Positions 35,352-43,829 of a stretch of 64,000 bases of DNA are shown here, piece by piece; position 1 is the stretch's first letter, and every line of letters begins with the position of its first letter. Origin of the DNA: Parafrankia elaeagni (GTDB lineage: Bacteria > Actinomycetota > Actinomycetes > Frankiales > Frankiaceae); the NCBI RefSeq assembly GCF_000374165.1, contig NZ_KB893671.1, positions 355,834 through 419,833 on the forward strand. The letters run 5' to 3'. The translations under genes were made by a program, and so were the position numbers. The notes under the pieces were generated by a model. The model saw nothing but the letters and a program-made list of their open reading frames with translations. It was not told the DNA's origin and did not search any database.

Positions 35352-36033
35352 TCCGGAGTGCCCCTGCGCGGTGCGGGTGACACTCCACCAAGGTTGGTGC
35401 GGGATGTGTGCGTTGCCCGCGCATTCTGTTTCGAGCGCATTGCCGGGCTGCGGCGCGCCGGTGTTCCGGCGCCACCGCCCGGCGCTGGTCCGGGCCGTTC
35501 GGCGATCGCCGTGGGCGGCCTCGACGGCCCGGACCAGCACGAGGCCGGCGGGCTCCGGGCGGGCTGAATTCCTATACCAGGCAGGCTTCGGTGCCGCCCC
35601 GCGGGGTGCATGGGCGATCGCCGGCGGCCATGTGCGTGCGGGCTTGATCCGACGGAAAGTAAGCGGGCATTTCCGCATGGTGATCACATCGCAGGGTGGG
35701 TGATTGTTGTGAGGGGGGTGATTGTCGGGCATGTGCCGAAGTCCACTATCTTCAGCTTCGGCACCTGTGTGCAGAGCTATTCGAGAGTGCCGAGCACTGT
35801 CCGATGTATGTAAAGCGTCGAGCCGATGCGCCGTGTCCCGTCCCCGGCTCGACTTCCCCTCCGAGACAGGTGGGGCGGGACAAGGGCCGTCAGCGGTCCC
35901 GGTGGGTGGGTGGTCGCCCCCCGGTCGGCTGGATGACGGACCCGGTTCCACCGGCCAGCCCCGGGCCGGCGGGACGGCGCGCTGCTGTATCCGGCAGCGC
36001 GTGTTGCAGGCGCCGGAGAGAGAAGGACACGCG

Positions 36034-37092
36034 TTGCCCCGTCGCGGAATTGCCTGGCTGCCCGAGGACTGGGACCAGTTCGTCAAGGGGCGGTCGCGCT
36101 CCTCGAACGTCCGATCCGGCACCAGCTCCCGGAGGGGTGCCTCCCACCCGCCGCGGCGGGCCGCGACGATCGCCGCGTTCACCACCGGAACGCTCGCCGC
36201 CTCCACCGCCGCGTTCGCCGCTACAGTGCCGTCCACCCCGGAGGCCCCGGCGTCCCTGGAGCCGGGCGCGACCCAGACCGCGTCCGTGCTCCCCGGTCAG
36301 GGCGGCGGCGCAGCCGACTCGCCGGAGGCGACGGCGGCGGCCGTGGCGGCACCGCTCGCGGGTGCCATCGCCGCCCCCGACCCGATCTTCACCCGGGTGG
36401 CGCTGTCCGCGGACAACTCCACCGTCGCGCCGAACGCGCCGGTCGTCCTCACCGTGCGGGCGCAGGAGGCCAGCGGTGCCCCGCTGAGCAACCAGCAGGT
36501 CCGCATCGTCGTGGTGAACGGGCCGAAGTGGCAGACGTCCACCGCGCTGACCACCGACGCGAACGGTCAGGCGCAGGTCACCGCGCGTCTGCTGACCACC
36601 ACCACGATCACCGCGGTGTTCGACGGCACCAGCGCCCTGCGGCCCTCGGTGGCCGGCTCCGCCACGATCACCATCAAGGCGCCGGTGGCGCCGCGCCCGG
36701 CACCGATAAGCCAGGCGATCCCCTCGGTGATCCCGGGCAGCTCCATCGGGGAGAAGGCCGTCTACCTGGCCTCGCTGCAGAAGGGCAAGCCGTACGTGTG
36801 GGGCGCGGAGGGGCCCTACTCGTTCGACTGCTCGGGCCTGGTGCAGTACGTCTTCAAGCAGCTCGGGCGCTCGCTGCCGCGCACGGCGCAGGGCCAGTAC
36901 AACGCGTCGACGCGCGTCCCGCAGTCCGGGAAGCGGCCCGGCGACCTGATCTTCTACGGCACCGAGGGCGACATCTACCACGTGGGCATCTACGCCGGGA
37001 ACGGCTACATGTGGGCCGCGCCGCAGACCGGCGGTGTCGTCTCGCTGCGCCCCATCTACAGCTCCACCTACAAGGTCGGCCGCATCATGTGA
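36034..37092 (+). CDS. Secreted NlpC/P60 peptidoglycan hydrolase with Ig-like domain
   Basis: A 352-aa secreted protein. A hydrophobic signal segment lies unusually far in (residues ~48-72, AATIAAFTTGTLAASTAAFA), after a charged head. An Ig-like domain (~125-215, VALSADNSTVAPNAPVVLTV...) follows, then a C-terminal NlpC/P60 domain with catalytic Cys in YSFDCSGLVQYVFK and His in DIYHVGIYAGNG. It would cut D-Glu-mDAP type peptide bonds in cell-wall stems. The start is TTG at 36034 with GAAGGA 7 nt upstream; no ATG or GTG fits. The frame is open further upstream without protein character. Confidence 0.85.
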   Translation: MPRRGIAWLPEDWDQFVKGRSRSSNVRSGTSSRRGASHPPRRAATIAAFTTGTLAASTAAFAATVPSTPEAPASLEPGATQTASVLPGQGGGAADSPEATAAAVAAPLAGAIAAPDPIFTRVALSADNSTVAPNAPVVLTVRAQEASGAPLSNQQVRIVVVNGPKWQTSTALTTDANGQAQVTARLLTTTTITAVFDGTSALRPSVAGSATITIKAPVAPRPAPISQAIPSVIPGSSIGEKAVYLASLQKGKPYVWGAEGPYSFDCSGLVQYVFKQLGRSLPRTAQGQYNASTRVPQSGKRPGDLIFYGTEGDIYHVGIYAGNGYMWAAPQTGGVVSLRPIYSSTYKVGRIM

Positions 37093-37125
37093 CCGGGCGG
37101 CGGCGGCCCGCTGCCGCCGCCCGGT
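37092..37125 (+). terminator. Hairpin terminator after the NlpC/P60 gene
   Basis: The 13-bp perfect arms ACCGGGCGGCGGC (37092-37104) and GCCGCCGCCCGGT (37113-37125) enclose an 8-nt loop and begin at the last base of the stop codon. Confidence 0.75.
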
Positions 37126-37320
37126 CGGTGCCCGTCCTGCCCGGCGCGCCCAGCACACGATGACCCTGCCTGCGCTTATCCGCTAGCGTCTGGGAGACGA
37201 CCCGCGTCCGCCAGGTCGGCGCGCGAGCCGCTGGGGACTGCCAGCCCTGCCGGCGCCTGCCGGCGCCAGCGGCTGTCACGGCTGTTCACACGTGGCCGGG
37301 TCGGGGAGGAGGCACTCGGC

Positions 37321-37995
37321 GTGACGGCGGCTACGCAGGCCTCCGACCGGATCTGGACCATTCCGAACCTGCTGTCCGGCCTGCGCCTGCTGGGCGTCCC
37401 GCTGTTCCTGTGGCTGGCCCTCGGGCCGGAGGCGGACGGCGCCGCACTCGGGGTGCTCGCGTTCGCCGGGGTCAGCGACTACCTGGACGGCAAGCTCGCC
37501 CGGGTCCTGAACCAGACCAGCCGCCTCGGGGTGATGCTCGACCCGCTGGCGGACCGGCTCTACATTCTCGCGACGATCATCGCCCTTACTCTGCGTGACA
37601 TCGTCCCGCTGTGGTTCGCGCTGCTGCTCGTCGCCCGGGACGCCGTCCTGCTGGGGCTGGTGCCGATCCTGCGCCGTCTCCACGTCGGCACCACGCTGCC
37701 CGTGCACTATCTGGGCAAGGCGGCCACCTTCAACCTGCTGTACGCCTTCCCGCTGCTGCTGCTGTCCGCCGGTGACTCCTGGCTGGCGACGGCGGCCCGT
37801 CCCGTCGGGTGGGCGTTCGCCATCTGGGGTACCGCCCTGTACTGGTGGTCCGGTCTCCTGTACTTCGAACAGGCCCGCCGGCTGGCCGTGGAACAGCGCG
37901 CCCGGCCACCCGCCTCCGGATCGGCCGGGCCGGTCGGGCCAGTCGGATCGGCCGGGCCGGCCTCCGGACCGGTGTCCGGGAAGATCGGGAGGTAA
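37321..37995 (+). CDS. CDP-alcohol phosphatidyltransferase (PgsA-like)
   Basis: A 224-aa integral membrane enzyme that transfers a phosphatidyl group from CDP-diacylglycerol to an alcohol. The family motif is complete: DYLDGKLARVLNQTSRLGVMLDPLAD, i.e. D-G-x2-A-R-x8-G-x3-D-x3-D at residues ~54-77. About five hydrophobic helices are present. The C-terminal ~30 residues are Gly/Pro/Ala repeats. Synteny matches M. tuberculosis pgsA2 (Rv1822). The start is GTG at 37321 with GGAGGAGG about 10 nt upstream. Confidence 0.87.
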   Translation: MTAATQASDRIWTIPNLLSGLRLLGVPLFLWLALGPEADGAALGVLAFAGVSDYLDGKLARVLNQTSRLGVMLDPLADRLYILATIIALTLRDIVPLWFALLLVARDAVLLGLVPILRRLHVGTTLPVHYLGKAATFNLLYAFPLLLLSAGDSWLATAARPVGWAFAIWGTALYWWSGLLYFEQARRLAVEQRARPPASGSAGPVGPVGSAGPASGPVSGKIGR

Positions 37996-37998
37996 GCC

Positions 37999-40530
37999 TT
38001 GAGAGCCGTCGTCATGGCGGGCGGCGAGGGCACCCGGCTGCGGCCGCTGACCGCGAACCTGCCGAAGCCGCTGCTGCCCGTCGTCAACCGCCCGATCATG
38101 GAGCATGTGCTGCGGCTGCTCAAGCGGCACGGCTTCGACGAGACGGTGGTGACCGTCCAGTTCCTGGCCGCCATGATCCGGAACTACTTCGGGTCGGGGG
38201 ACGAGCTGGGCATGCACCTGTCCTACGCCACGGAGACGACCCCGCTGGGCACCGCGGGCAGCGTGAAGAACGCCGAGGACGCCCTGCGCCACGAGCGGTT
38301 CCTGGTGATCAGCGGGGACGCGCTGACCGACATCGACCTCACCGCGCTCGTCGCCTACCACCGGGCCCGCGGGGCGCTGGTCACCGTCGCGCTGCGGTCG
38401 GTGCCCGACCCGCTGGAGTTCGGCATCGTCATCGCCGGCGAGGACGGGCGGATCTCCCGCTTCCTGGAGAAGCCGACCTGGGGGCAGGTCTTCTCCGACA
38501 CGGTGAACACCGGCATCTACGTCATGGAACCCGAGGTGCTCGCACACGTCCCGGCAGGGGAGGCCGTGGACTGGTCCGGCGACGTCTTCCCCCGCCTGGT
38601 CGCCGCCGGAGCGCCGGTCTACGGCTATGTCGCCGGCGGCTACTGGGAGGACGTCGGCACCATCACCAGCTTCCAGCGGGCGCAGGCGGACGTCCTGAAC
38701 CGGCAGGTGGACGTCGAGATCGGCGGGTTCGAGGTCTCCCCGGGCGTGTGGATCGGGGAGGACGCCGACGTCCATCCCGACGCCATCCTCAAGGGGCCGC
38801 TGGTCGTCGGGGACTACAGCAAGGTCGAGGCCGGCGCCGAGCTGCGGGAGTTCACCGTGCTCGGCAGCAACGTCGTGGTGAAGCGGGGGGCGTTCCTGCA
38901 CCGCGCGGTCGTCCAGGACAACGCGCTGATCGGCCCGCGGGCGAACCTGCGCGGCTGCGTGATCGGCAAGAGCACCGACGTGCTGCGCGCCGCGCGGATC
39001 GAGGAGGGCGCGGTCATCGGGGACGAGTGCGTCATCCAGGAGGAGGCGTTCGTCTCCCACGACGTGAAGGTGTACCCCTTCAAGACGATCGAGGCCGGGG
39101 CCGTCGTCAACACCAGCGTGATCTGGGAGTCACGCGGGCAGCGCTCGCTGTTCGGGCCGCGCGGGGTCTCCGGCCTGGTCAACGCCGAGATCACCCCGGA
39201 GCTGGTGGTGCGCCTGGCCAGCGCCTACGCGACGACCCTGAAGAAGGGGACCACCGTCACCACCGCCCGCGACGGCTCGCGGGCGGCCCGCGCCCTCAAG
39301 CGGGCCGTGATCAGCGCGCTCACCGCGGGCGCGATCAACGTCCGGGACCTGGAGGTCGCCCCGCTGCCGGTGGCGCGCTTCGACGTGCGGACCTCCGCCG
39401 CCGCCGGCGGCATCATGCTGCGCTCCAAGCCCGGCGACGCGGAGCGCATCGACATCGTCTTCCTCGACGCGGACGGGCACGATCTCACCCCGGCCGCGCA
39501 GCGCAAGCTCGACCGGGTCTTCACCCGGCAGGAGTTCCGCCGCGCGTTCCCCGGCGAGATCGGCGACCTGCGCTTCCCCGCCCGCACGGCGGACGTCTAC
39601 ACCCAGGACCTGCTCGACCGCGTCGACACCAGGGGCCTGGCCGAGGCCGATCTGAAGGTGGTCGTCGACCCGTCCGGGGGAGCGGCGTCGCTGCTGCTGC
39701 CCACCCTGCTCGGCCGGCTCGGGGTGGACGTGCTGACCGTCAACGGCCGCCTGGACGAGACCTACCCCGAACCCGGCGCCGCCCAGGAACGCCGCGCCCT
39801 GGACCGGCTGGGCGCGCTGGTGGCCAGCTCGCGGGCGGCCTTCGGGGTGCGCTTCGACCACATCGGTGAGCGGATCACCATCGTCGACGAGCGCGGCGAC
39901 CTCATCAGCGACGAGCGGGCGCTGCTGGTCATGCTCGACCTCGTCGCCGCGGAGAACCGCGGCTCGACGGTCGCCGTCCCGGTCGCCACCACCCAGGTGG
40001 CCGACCAGGTCAGCCGTTTCCACGGGCTGACCCTGCGGCGGATCCCGATGTCCGGCGCGGGACTGTCCAAGATTGTGGAGAGCGAGCGGGTGGTGTTCGC
40101 CGCGGACGGGCGCGGCGGCTTCGTCGTCCCCGAGTTCGCCCCGGTGATCGACGGGCTGGCCGTGTTCGTCCGACTGGTCGCGCTGGTCGCGCGTACCCGC
40201 CTCACCCTGAGCGCGATCGACTCCCGGATCCCGCCGGTCGCCATGGTCCGCACCTCGGTACCGACCCCCTGGGCCGAGAAGGGCATGGTCATGCGGCGCG
40301 TCGTCGAATCGGTCGACAGCGGCTCCGGGGCGCGGGTGGACACCACGGACGGGGTCCGCATCGTCAGCCTCGACGGCTCCTGGGTGCTCGTGCTGCCCGA
40401 CCCGTCCGAGGCCGTCACCCATCTGTGGGCCGAGGCGGCCGACCTGGACGACGCCGAGGCCCTCATTCGCCGGTGGAGCGCCGTGGTGGCCACGGCGCCG
40501 CCGGTGGACGCTCCCACCGGCCAGGCCTGA
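37999..40530 (+). CDS. GDP-mannose pyrophosphorylase-like protein fused to inactive-looking phosphomannomutase domain
   Basis: An 843-aa protein in three parts. Residues ~1-235 are a nucleotidyltransferase (VMAGGEGTRLRPLTANLPKP, with intact signature and Lys). Residues ~250-370 are a left-handed beta-helix (WIGEDADVHPDAILKGPLVVG). Residues ~380-830 are a phosphohexomutase-like region. The mutase catalytic TASHNP motif is replaced by LRSKPGD, and the metal site DGDxDR reads DHIGER, so mutase activity is doubtful. It probably makes GDP-mannose (or a related NDP-sugar) for wall glycans. The start is TTG at 37999 with GGGAGG 6 nt upstream. The gene is inserted between pgsA and the DUF881 genes. 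Confidence 0.85.
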   Translation: MRAVVMAGGEGTRLRPLTANLPKPLLPVVNRPIMEHVLRLLKRHGFDETVVTVQFLAAMIRNYFGSGDELGMHLSYATETTPLGTAGSVKNAEDALRHERFLVISGDALTDIDLTALVAYHRARGALVTVALRSVPDPLEFGIVIAGEDGRISRFLEKPTWGQVFSDTVNTGIYVMEPEVLAHVPAGEAVDWSGDVFPRLVAAGAPVYGYVAGGYWEDVGTITSFQRAQADVLNRQVDVEIGGFEVSPGVWIGEDADVHPDAILKGPLVVGDYSKVEAGAELREFTVLGSNVVVKRGAFLHRAVVQDNALIGPRANLRGCVIGKSTDVLRAARIEEGAVIGDECVIQEEAFVSHDVKVYPFKTIEAGAVVNTSVIWESRGQRSLFGPRGVSGLVNAEITPELVVRLASAYATTLKKGTTVTTARDGSRAARALKRAVISALTAGAINVRDLEVAPLPVARFDVRTSAAAGGIMLRSKPGDAERIDIVFLDADGHDLTPAAQRKLDRVFTRQEFRRAFPGEIGDLRFPARTADVYTQDLLDRVDTRGLAEADLKVVVDPSGGAASLLLPTLLGRLGVDVLTVNGRLDETYPEPGAAQERRALDRLGALVASSRAAFGVRFDHIGERITIVDERGDLISDERALLVMLDLVAAENRGSTVAVPVATTQVADQVSRFHGLTLRRIPMSGAGLSKIVESERVVFAADGRGGFVVPEFAPVIDGLAVFVRLVALVARTRLTLSAIDSRIPPVAMVRTSVPTPWAEKGMVMRRVVESVDSGSGARVDTTDGVRIVSLDGSWVLVLPDPSEAVTHLWAEAADLDDAEALIRRWSAVVATAPPVDAPTGQA

Positions 40531-40574
40531 CCGGTGGTGACCGCGCCCCGATTGGCGCGGCACGGGGGGAACCC

Positions 40575-40590
40575 CCGGCCTTCGGGCCGG
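40575..40590. terminator. UUCG-tetraloop hairpin between the GMP-like and DUF881 genes
   Basis: CCGGCC-TTCG-GGCCGG, a perfect 6-bp stem with the very stable UUCG loop, just upstream of the AGAGG ribosome site of the DUF881 gene. It could be a weak terminator or a processing/attenuation site within the operon. Confidence 0.5.
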
Positions 40591-40603
40591 AGAGGACGTC
40601 AAG

Positions 40604-41587
40604 ATGCCAGGTGTGCACGTACGGACACGGACCCACCCGCCGGCACCGTCCCCCGCGCCGCCGGTCGAGGACCGGCTGGTGACCCGCGGGCAGCCGCGGC
40701 CGCCGTCGACCCCTGACCCGACGGAGCCGACCCGCGGGCAGGAGGCTTCGCCCCTCAGGCAGGTGACCGAGACGGCGCTCGACCCCGCCTACGCGCGCGC
40801 GGCCGCCCGGGCGCCCGACCAGGCGGCCGTGCGGGGGCCGGTCTCTCCCCGGAGTGCGCCGCACCGTCTGCTTCTTCCCCTCGTGCTGCTGCTCGTGGGC
40901 CTGCTCACCGCGGTGAGCCTGCAGACGGCAGCGCAGTCGGCACCGGCCCGGGAGCGACTGCGGGGCCTGCTGGGCACCGTCTACGAAACCCGGTCGGAGC
41001 AGCGGGACGACCTCGCCGGTGGGGTGCGCGAGCAACGTTCCGTCACCGCCGACATGCTCACCCGCCGGCGCCTGGCGGATGAGGCCTGGGCTGCCGCGAC
41101 GGAGCGGATCGGCTCTCTTGCGGCCCCGGCCGGGCTCGCGCCGGCCCGGGGCCCGGGGGTCCGGGTGACGCTGGTCGATCCGCCGACCGGCCCGGCGTCC
41201 GACGCGGGGAACCCACGCCCGCTCGCGCAGGGCCCGAACAGCAGGCTCGCCGACCACGACCTGGCCGACATGGTGAACCTGCTGTGGAGCGCAGGGGCCG
41301 AGGCTGTCGCGGTCAACGGGGTCCGGCTCACCGCGCTGAGCGCGGTCCGGGCCGCCGGCGACGCGATCCTGGTCGGCCTGAGCCCGGTCGAGGCCCCCTA
41401 TGTGATCGAGGCGATCGGTGTCCCTGGCACGATCGTGGCCCGAGTGGCCTCCGCGTCGGTCACCGTCCGGTTGCGCACCCGGGTGGGCGCCCCGCCGGAC
41501 GCGGTCACCGTCGCGCGGCTCGACGAGGTGACGGTCCCGGCGGCGCCGGGACCAGACCTCCGATACGCCCGAGGGAGTGGATCATGA
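40604..41587 (+). CDS. DUF881 membrane protein (Rv1823-like)
   Basis: A 327-aa protein. A Pro-rich cytoplasmic head (~85 residues) precedes one transmembrane helix (LLLPLVLLLVGLLTAVSLQTA). The extracytoplasmic DUF881 domain follows, with a coiled-coil-like stretch (SEQRDDLAGGVREQR) and the conserved VRVTLVDPPTG, DLADMVNLLWSAGAEAVAVNG and SPVEAPYVIEAIG. Function unknown. The family always occurs in pairs flanking Sbp in this cluster. The stop overlaps the sbp start (ATGA). Confidence 0.85.
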   Translation: MPGVHVRTRTHPPAPSPAPPVEDRLVTRGQPRPPSTPDPTEPTRGQEASPLRQVTETALDPAYARAAARAPDQAAVRGPVSPRSAPHRLLLPLVLLLVGLLTAVSLQTAAQSAPARERLRGLLGTVYETRSEQRDDLAGGVREQRSVTADMLTRRRLADEAWAAATERIGSLAAPAGLAPARGPGVRVTLVDPPTGPASDAGNPRPLAQGPNSRLADHDLADMVNLLWSAGAEAVAVNGVRLTALSAVRAAGDAILVGLSPVEAPYVIEAIGVPGTIVARVASASVTVRLRTRVGAPPDAVTVARLDEVTVPAAPGPDLRYARGSGS

Positions 41588-41934
41588 CCCGTGAAGGCGC
41601 GATCACCGGACTGCTGGCACTCGTCGTCGGTGTCGTCGCCGGGCTGCTGGCCGCCCCGCGGCCGCCCGCCTGGCTCGACCCGTACCTCCCGGTGGCGGTG
41701 ATGGCCGCGGTCGACGCGGCGGTCGGCGGGCTGCGAGCCGCGCTGGAGCGGGTCTTCTCCGACCGGGTCTTCGTGGTGTCCTTTCTGTCGGACGTCGCCC
41801 TCGCGGTCGCCCTGGTCGCACTGGGCGACGCCCTCGGGGTCGGTGGCGCGATGTCGACGGCGGTGGTCGTCGTCCTCGGCATCAGGATCTTCACCAACGC
41901 GAGCGCGGTCCGGCGATCGCTGCTGAAGCCTTGA
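41584..41934 (+). CDS. sbp: Small basic membrane protein Sbp (DUF1290, Rv1824-like)
   Basis: A 116-aa protein with three to four hydrophobic helices (GLLALVVGVVAGLLAAP, VVSFLSDVALAVALVALGDAL, VVVVLGIRIFTNASA). It matches the conserved Sbp/DUF1290 family found between DUF881 genes in actinobacteria and near division genes in Firmicutes. Function unknown. Overlaps both neighbours by 4 bp, so three genes are translationally coupled. Confidence 0.85.
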   Translation: MTREGAITGLLALVVGVVAGLLAAPRPPAWLDPYLPVAVMAAVDAAVGGLRAALERVFSDRVFVVSFLSDVALAVALVALGDALGVGGAMSTAVVVVLGIRIFTNASAVRRSLLKP

Positions 41935-42770
41935 CCGCCGACCACGAGGCCGTCGGCGACGGCGCGGCGGGAGCGGCGCCTGTCGCGGAGGCGGCGGCAG
42001 CTGTCACGGAGGCGGCGGCAGCTGTCACGGGGGGAGCGGTGCCTGTCGCGGAGGCGACTGTCGGCAACACGACGCAGGGCGGCGGCGGTCTGGCGCGTCC
42101 GGCGTTGCGGATCGTCAGTGTCCTGCTGCTCGCGGGACTGGGATTCGGCCTGGCCGTGATGATCAGATCCGCCGACCCGGCCGACCGTCTCGGCAGGCTG
42201 CGACCGGACGAGCTCGCGGCCGAGCTGGAGAATCTCTCCGCCGACGGGCAGCGCCTGCAGGACGAGGCCGGCGGCCTGCGTGCGACCCAGTCGGCGATCG
42301 CGGACGGCGCGCGCGGCGACGCCGACATCGACCGGGCCCGACAGGAGGCCGACGCACTCGCCGTGCTGGCCGGGACCAGCCCGGCGACGGGTCCGGGCGT
42401 CACCCTGACGATCGACGACCCTCGGGGCACCGTCGAGGCGTGGATTCTCGTCGACGCGCTGCAGGAACTGCGGGACGCCGGGGCCGAGGCCATCGAGCTG
42501 TCGGGCGTGCGGGTGGTGGCCTCGACCTACATCGTCGACGCCCCGGGCGGGGGCATGACCGTCGACGGCGGCCAGGTCGCCGGGCCGTATGTCATGCGGG
42601 CCATCGGGGATGCGCATACGCTCGCGCAGGCGATGCGGATTCCTGGCGGGGTGCTCGATACGGTAGCTACCCGGGACGGCGCGCAGGCCGAGGTCGCGAA
42701 CTCCGAGCAGATCGAGATCAGGGCCCTGCGCACCGCACCGAGCCCTCGTTTCGCCCGTCCCGCGGACTGA
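41931..42770 (+). CDS. DUF881 membrane protein (Rv1825-like)
   Basis: A 279-aa protein, second of the pair. An Ala/Val-rich cytoplasmic head with repeats of VAEAAAAVTE precedes a transmembrane helix (LRIVSVLLLAGLGFGLAVMI), a short helical stretch (LAAELENLSADGQRLQDEA) and the DUF881 core (TGPGVTLTIDDPRGTVE, ILVDALQELRDAGAEAIELSGVRVV, GPYVMRAIGDAHTLAQAM). The start is TTG at 41931 overlapping the sbp stop (TTGA), with no ATG or GTG available at that position. Function unknown. Confidence 0.85.
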   Translation: MTADHEAVGDGAAGAAPVAEAAAAVTEAAAAVTGGAVPVAEATVGNTTQGGGGLARPALRIVSVLLLAGLGFGLAVMIRSADPADRLGRLRPDELAAELENLSADGQRLQDEAGGLRATQSAIADGARGDADIDRARQEADALAVLAGTSPATGPGVTLTIDDPRGTVEAWILVDALQELRDAGAEAIELSGVRVVASTYIVDAPGGGMTVDGGQVAGPYVMRAIGDAHTLAQAMRIPGGVLDTVATRDGAQAEVANSEQIEIRALRTAPSPRFARPAD

Positions 42771-42876
42771 TCGACAGCCCCGCACGGACGGGGCGGGGGC
42801 GTCGGGCCGTCGGCGGGCCGCCGGGTCCGCGACAGGCCGGCGCCGGTGTCCGGTACCGGTGCAGCACCACGACCGC

Positions 42877-42893
42877 AGGAGGCGATTGCGCTG
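42877..42893 (+). promoter_or_regulatory. Strong ribosome site pointing to a CTG start of gcvH
   Basis: AGGAGG at 42877-42882 is followed by 8 nt and then CTG at 42891-42893, in frame with gcvH. No ATG, GTG or TTG lies in frame at a usable distance; ATT at 42885 is only 2 nt away. A GTG at 42846 has only a poor ribosome site. Confidence 0.5.
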
Positions 42894-43271
42894 TATCCCG
42901 AGGACCTGAAGTACACCCGCGAGCACGAGTGGGCCCGGGCCGAGGGGACCACGGTGCGGGTCGGTATCACCGCGTATGCCCAGGAGGCGCTCGGTGACAT
43001 CGTCTTCGTCTCGCTGCCGGAGGTCGGGGCGCCGGTCGCGGCCGGTGAGCCGTGTGGCGAGGTGGAGTCGACCAAGAGCGTCTCCGACATCTATGCCCCC
43101 GTCTCGGGCACGGTCGCGGCGCGCAACGAGGCCCTCGTCGCGGCGCCGGAGCTGGTGAACTCCGATCCGTACGGCGAGGGCTGGCTGGTCGAGGTGACTG
43201 TCGCCGAACCGTCCGTGCTCGACGAGTTGCTGGATGCCGCCCAGTACGGCGAGTATGCCAAGGAGCAGTAG
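42891..43271 (+). CDS. gcvH: Glycine cleavage system H protein
   Basis: Lipoyl carrier protein of 126 aa (from CTG 42891). The sequence from YPEDLKYTREHEW aligns with the true N-terminus of H proteins, and the lipoylated Lys is in GEVESTKSVSDIYAPVSG at about residue 62. The C-terminus YGEGWLVEV...LLDAAQYGEY is typical. In this cluster (Rv1826 position) GcvH stands apart from gcvT/gcvP, so it may also serve other lipoyl-dependent steps. An alternative GTG start at 42846 would add 15 residues not seen in most homologues. Confidence 0.9.
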   Translation: MYPEDLKYTREHEWARAEGTTVRVGITAYAQEALGDIVFVSLPEVGAPVAAGEPCGEVESTKSVSDIYAPVSGTVAARNEALVAAPELVNSDPYGEGWLVEVTVAEPSVLDELLDAAQYGEYAKEQ

Positions 43272-43829
43272 CACACCCCGGTGACGGCCGGCGGCGGGAG
43301 GCCTCCGCGGGGGGCCGGGCCTCGGCGGGCCACGCCGAGGCCACGTCTGACCGTTTCGGGGGTCGCGGGGCGGGCTCCGGTGTCCGTCCGGGCGGGGTGA
43401 CGATCGGCCGTCCGTCACCCGCGAACCCCCGCACCAGACGATCCGTGTACGGACTGTGGTCGCCGGAGCATTCTTTGGTGACGTGCAGTGTGCGTGGCTG
43501 TCGCGCTTCAGGGTGGAGCGCAGGTTTGTCTGTTATGTCGTCCTGCGTTCCGTGTCAAGGCGGGGATGCTCGTCGCGTGCGTCCGGTGACGCCACGCCGA
43601 ACAATCGCCCGCCGCACCCTTTTCACGACGGTGCTCCTGATGCACTAGCCTCGGAGTGCGCCGTGACGGCCGCGGCCGCGGATGCTGCCGCGTTCGGTCG
43701 TCTGCGTGGGGTGATGTCCCGGATGCGTCGGGTCAGCCCCTGTCGGGCACCATTCCCGCTGCCGTGAGGGCGGCGGACCGAGCGGCCGGCCACCCGCCTG
43801 CGGGCGTCCGGCAGGAAGCGGACGAGACT
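43272..43829. other. Intergenic region before the FHA gene
   Basis: About 560 bp without a credible gene. A promoter for the downstream FHA-merR pair should lie here; TAGCCT at 43648-43653 is a candidate -10 with no convincing -35. No repeats or RNA structures stand out. Confidence 0.4.

Larger units (their letters stand above)
35078..36033. other. Long intergenic region with repeat arrays
   Basis: About 950 bp with no credible gene on either strand. It contains two 11-bp tandem arrays (35174-35223 and 35308-35351), a repeated GGGTGATTGT (35698-35707 and 35716-35725), and a 9-bp perfect stem GTCGAGCCG/CGGCTCGAC (35817-35825 / 35845-35853) that would lie in the leader of the NlpC/P60 gene. 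No riboswitch consensus was found. Confidence 0.6.

Noticed and set aside
35700-36033. c-di-AMP (ydaO) riboswitch before the NlpC/P60 gene
   Set aside because: Such leaders are common for wall hydrolases in actinobacteria, but none of the conserved aptamer pieces can be found; only a simple 9-bp stem is visible.
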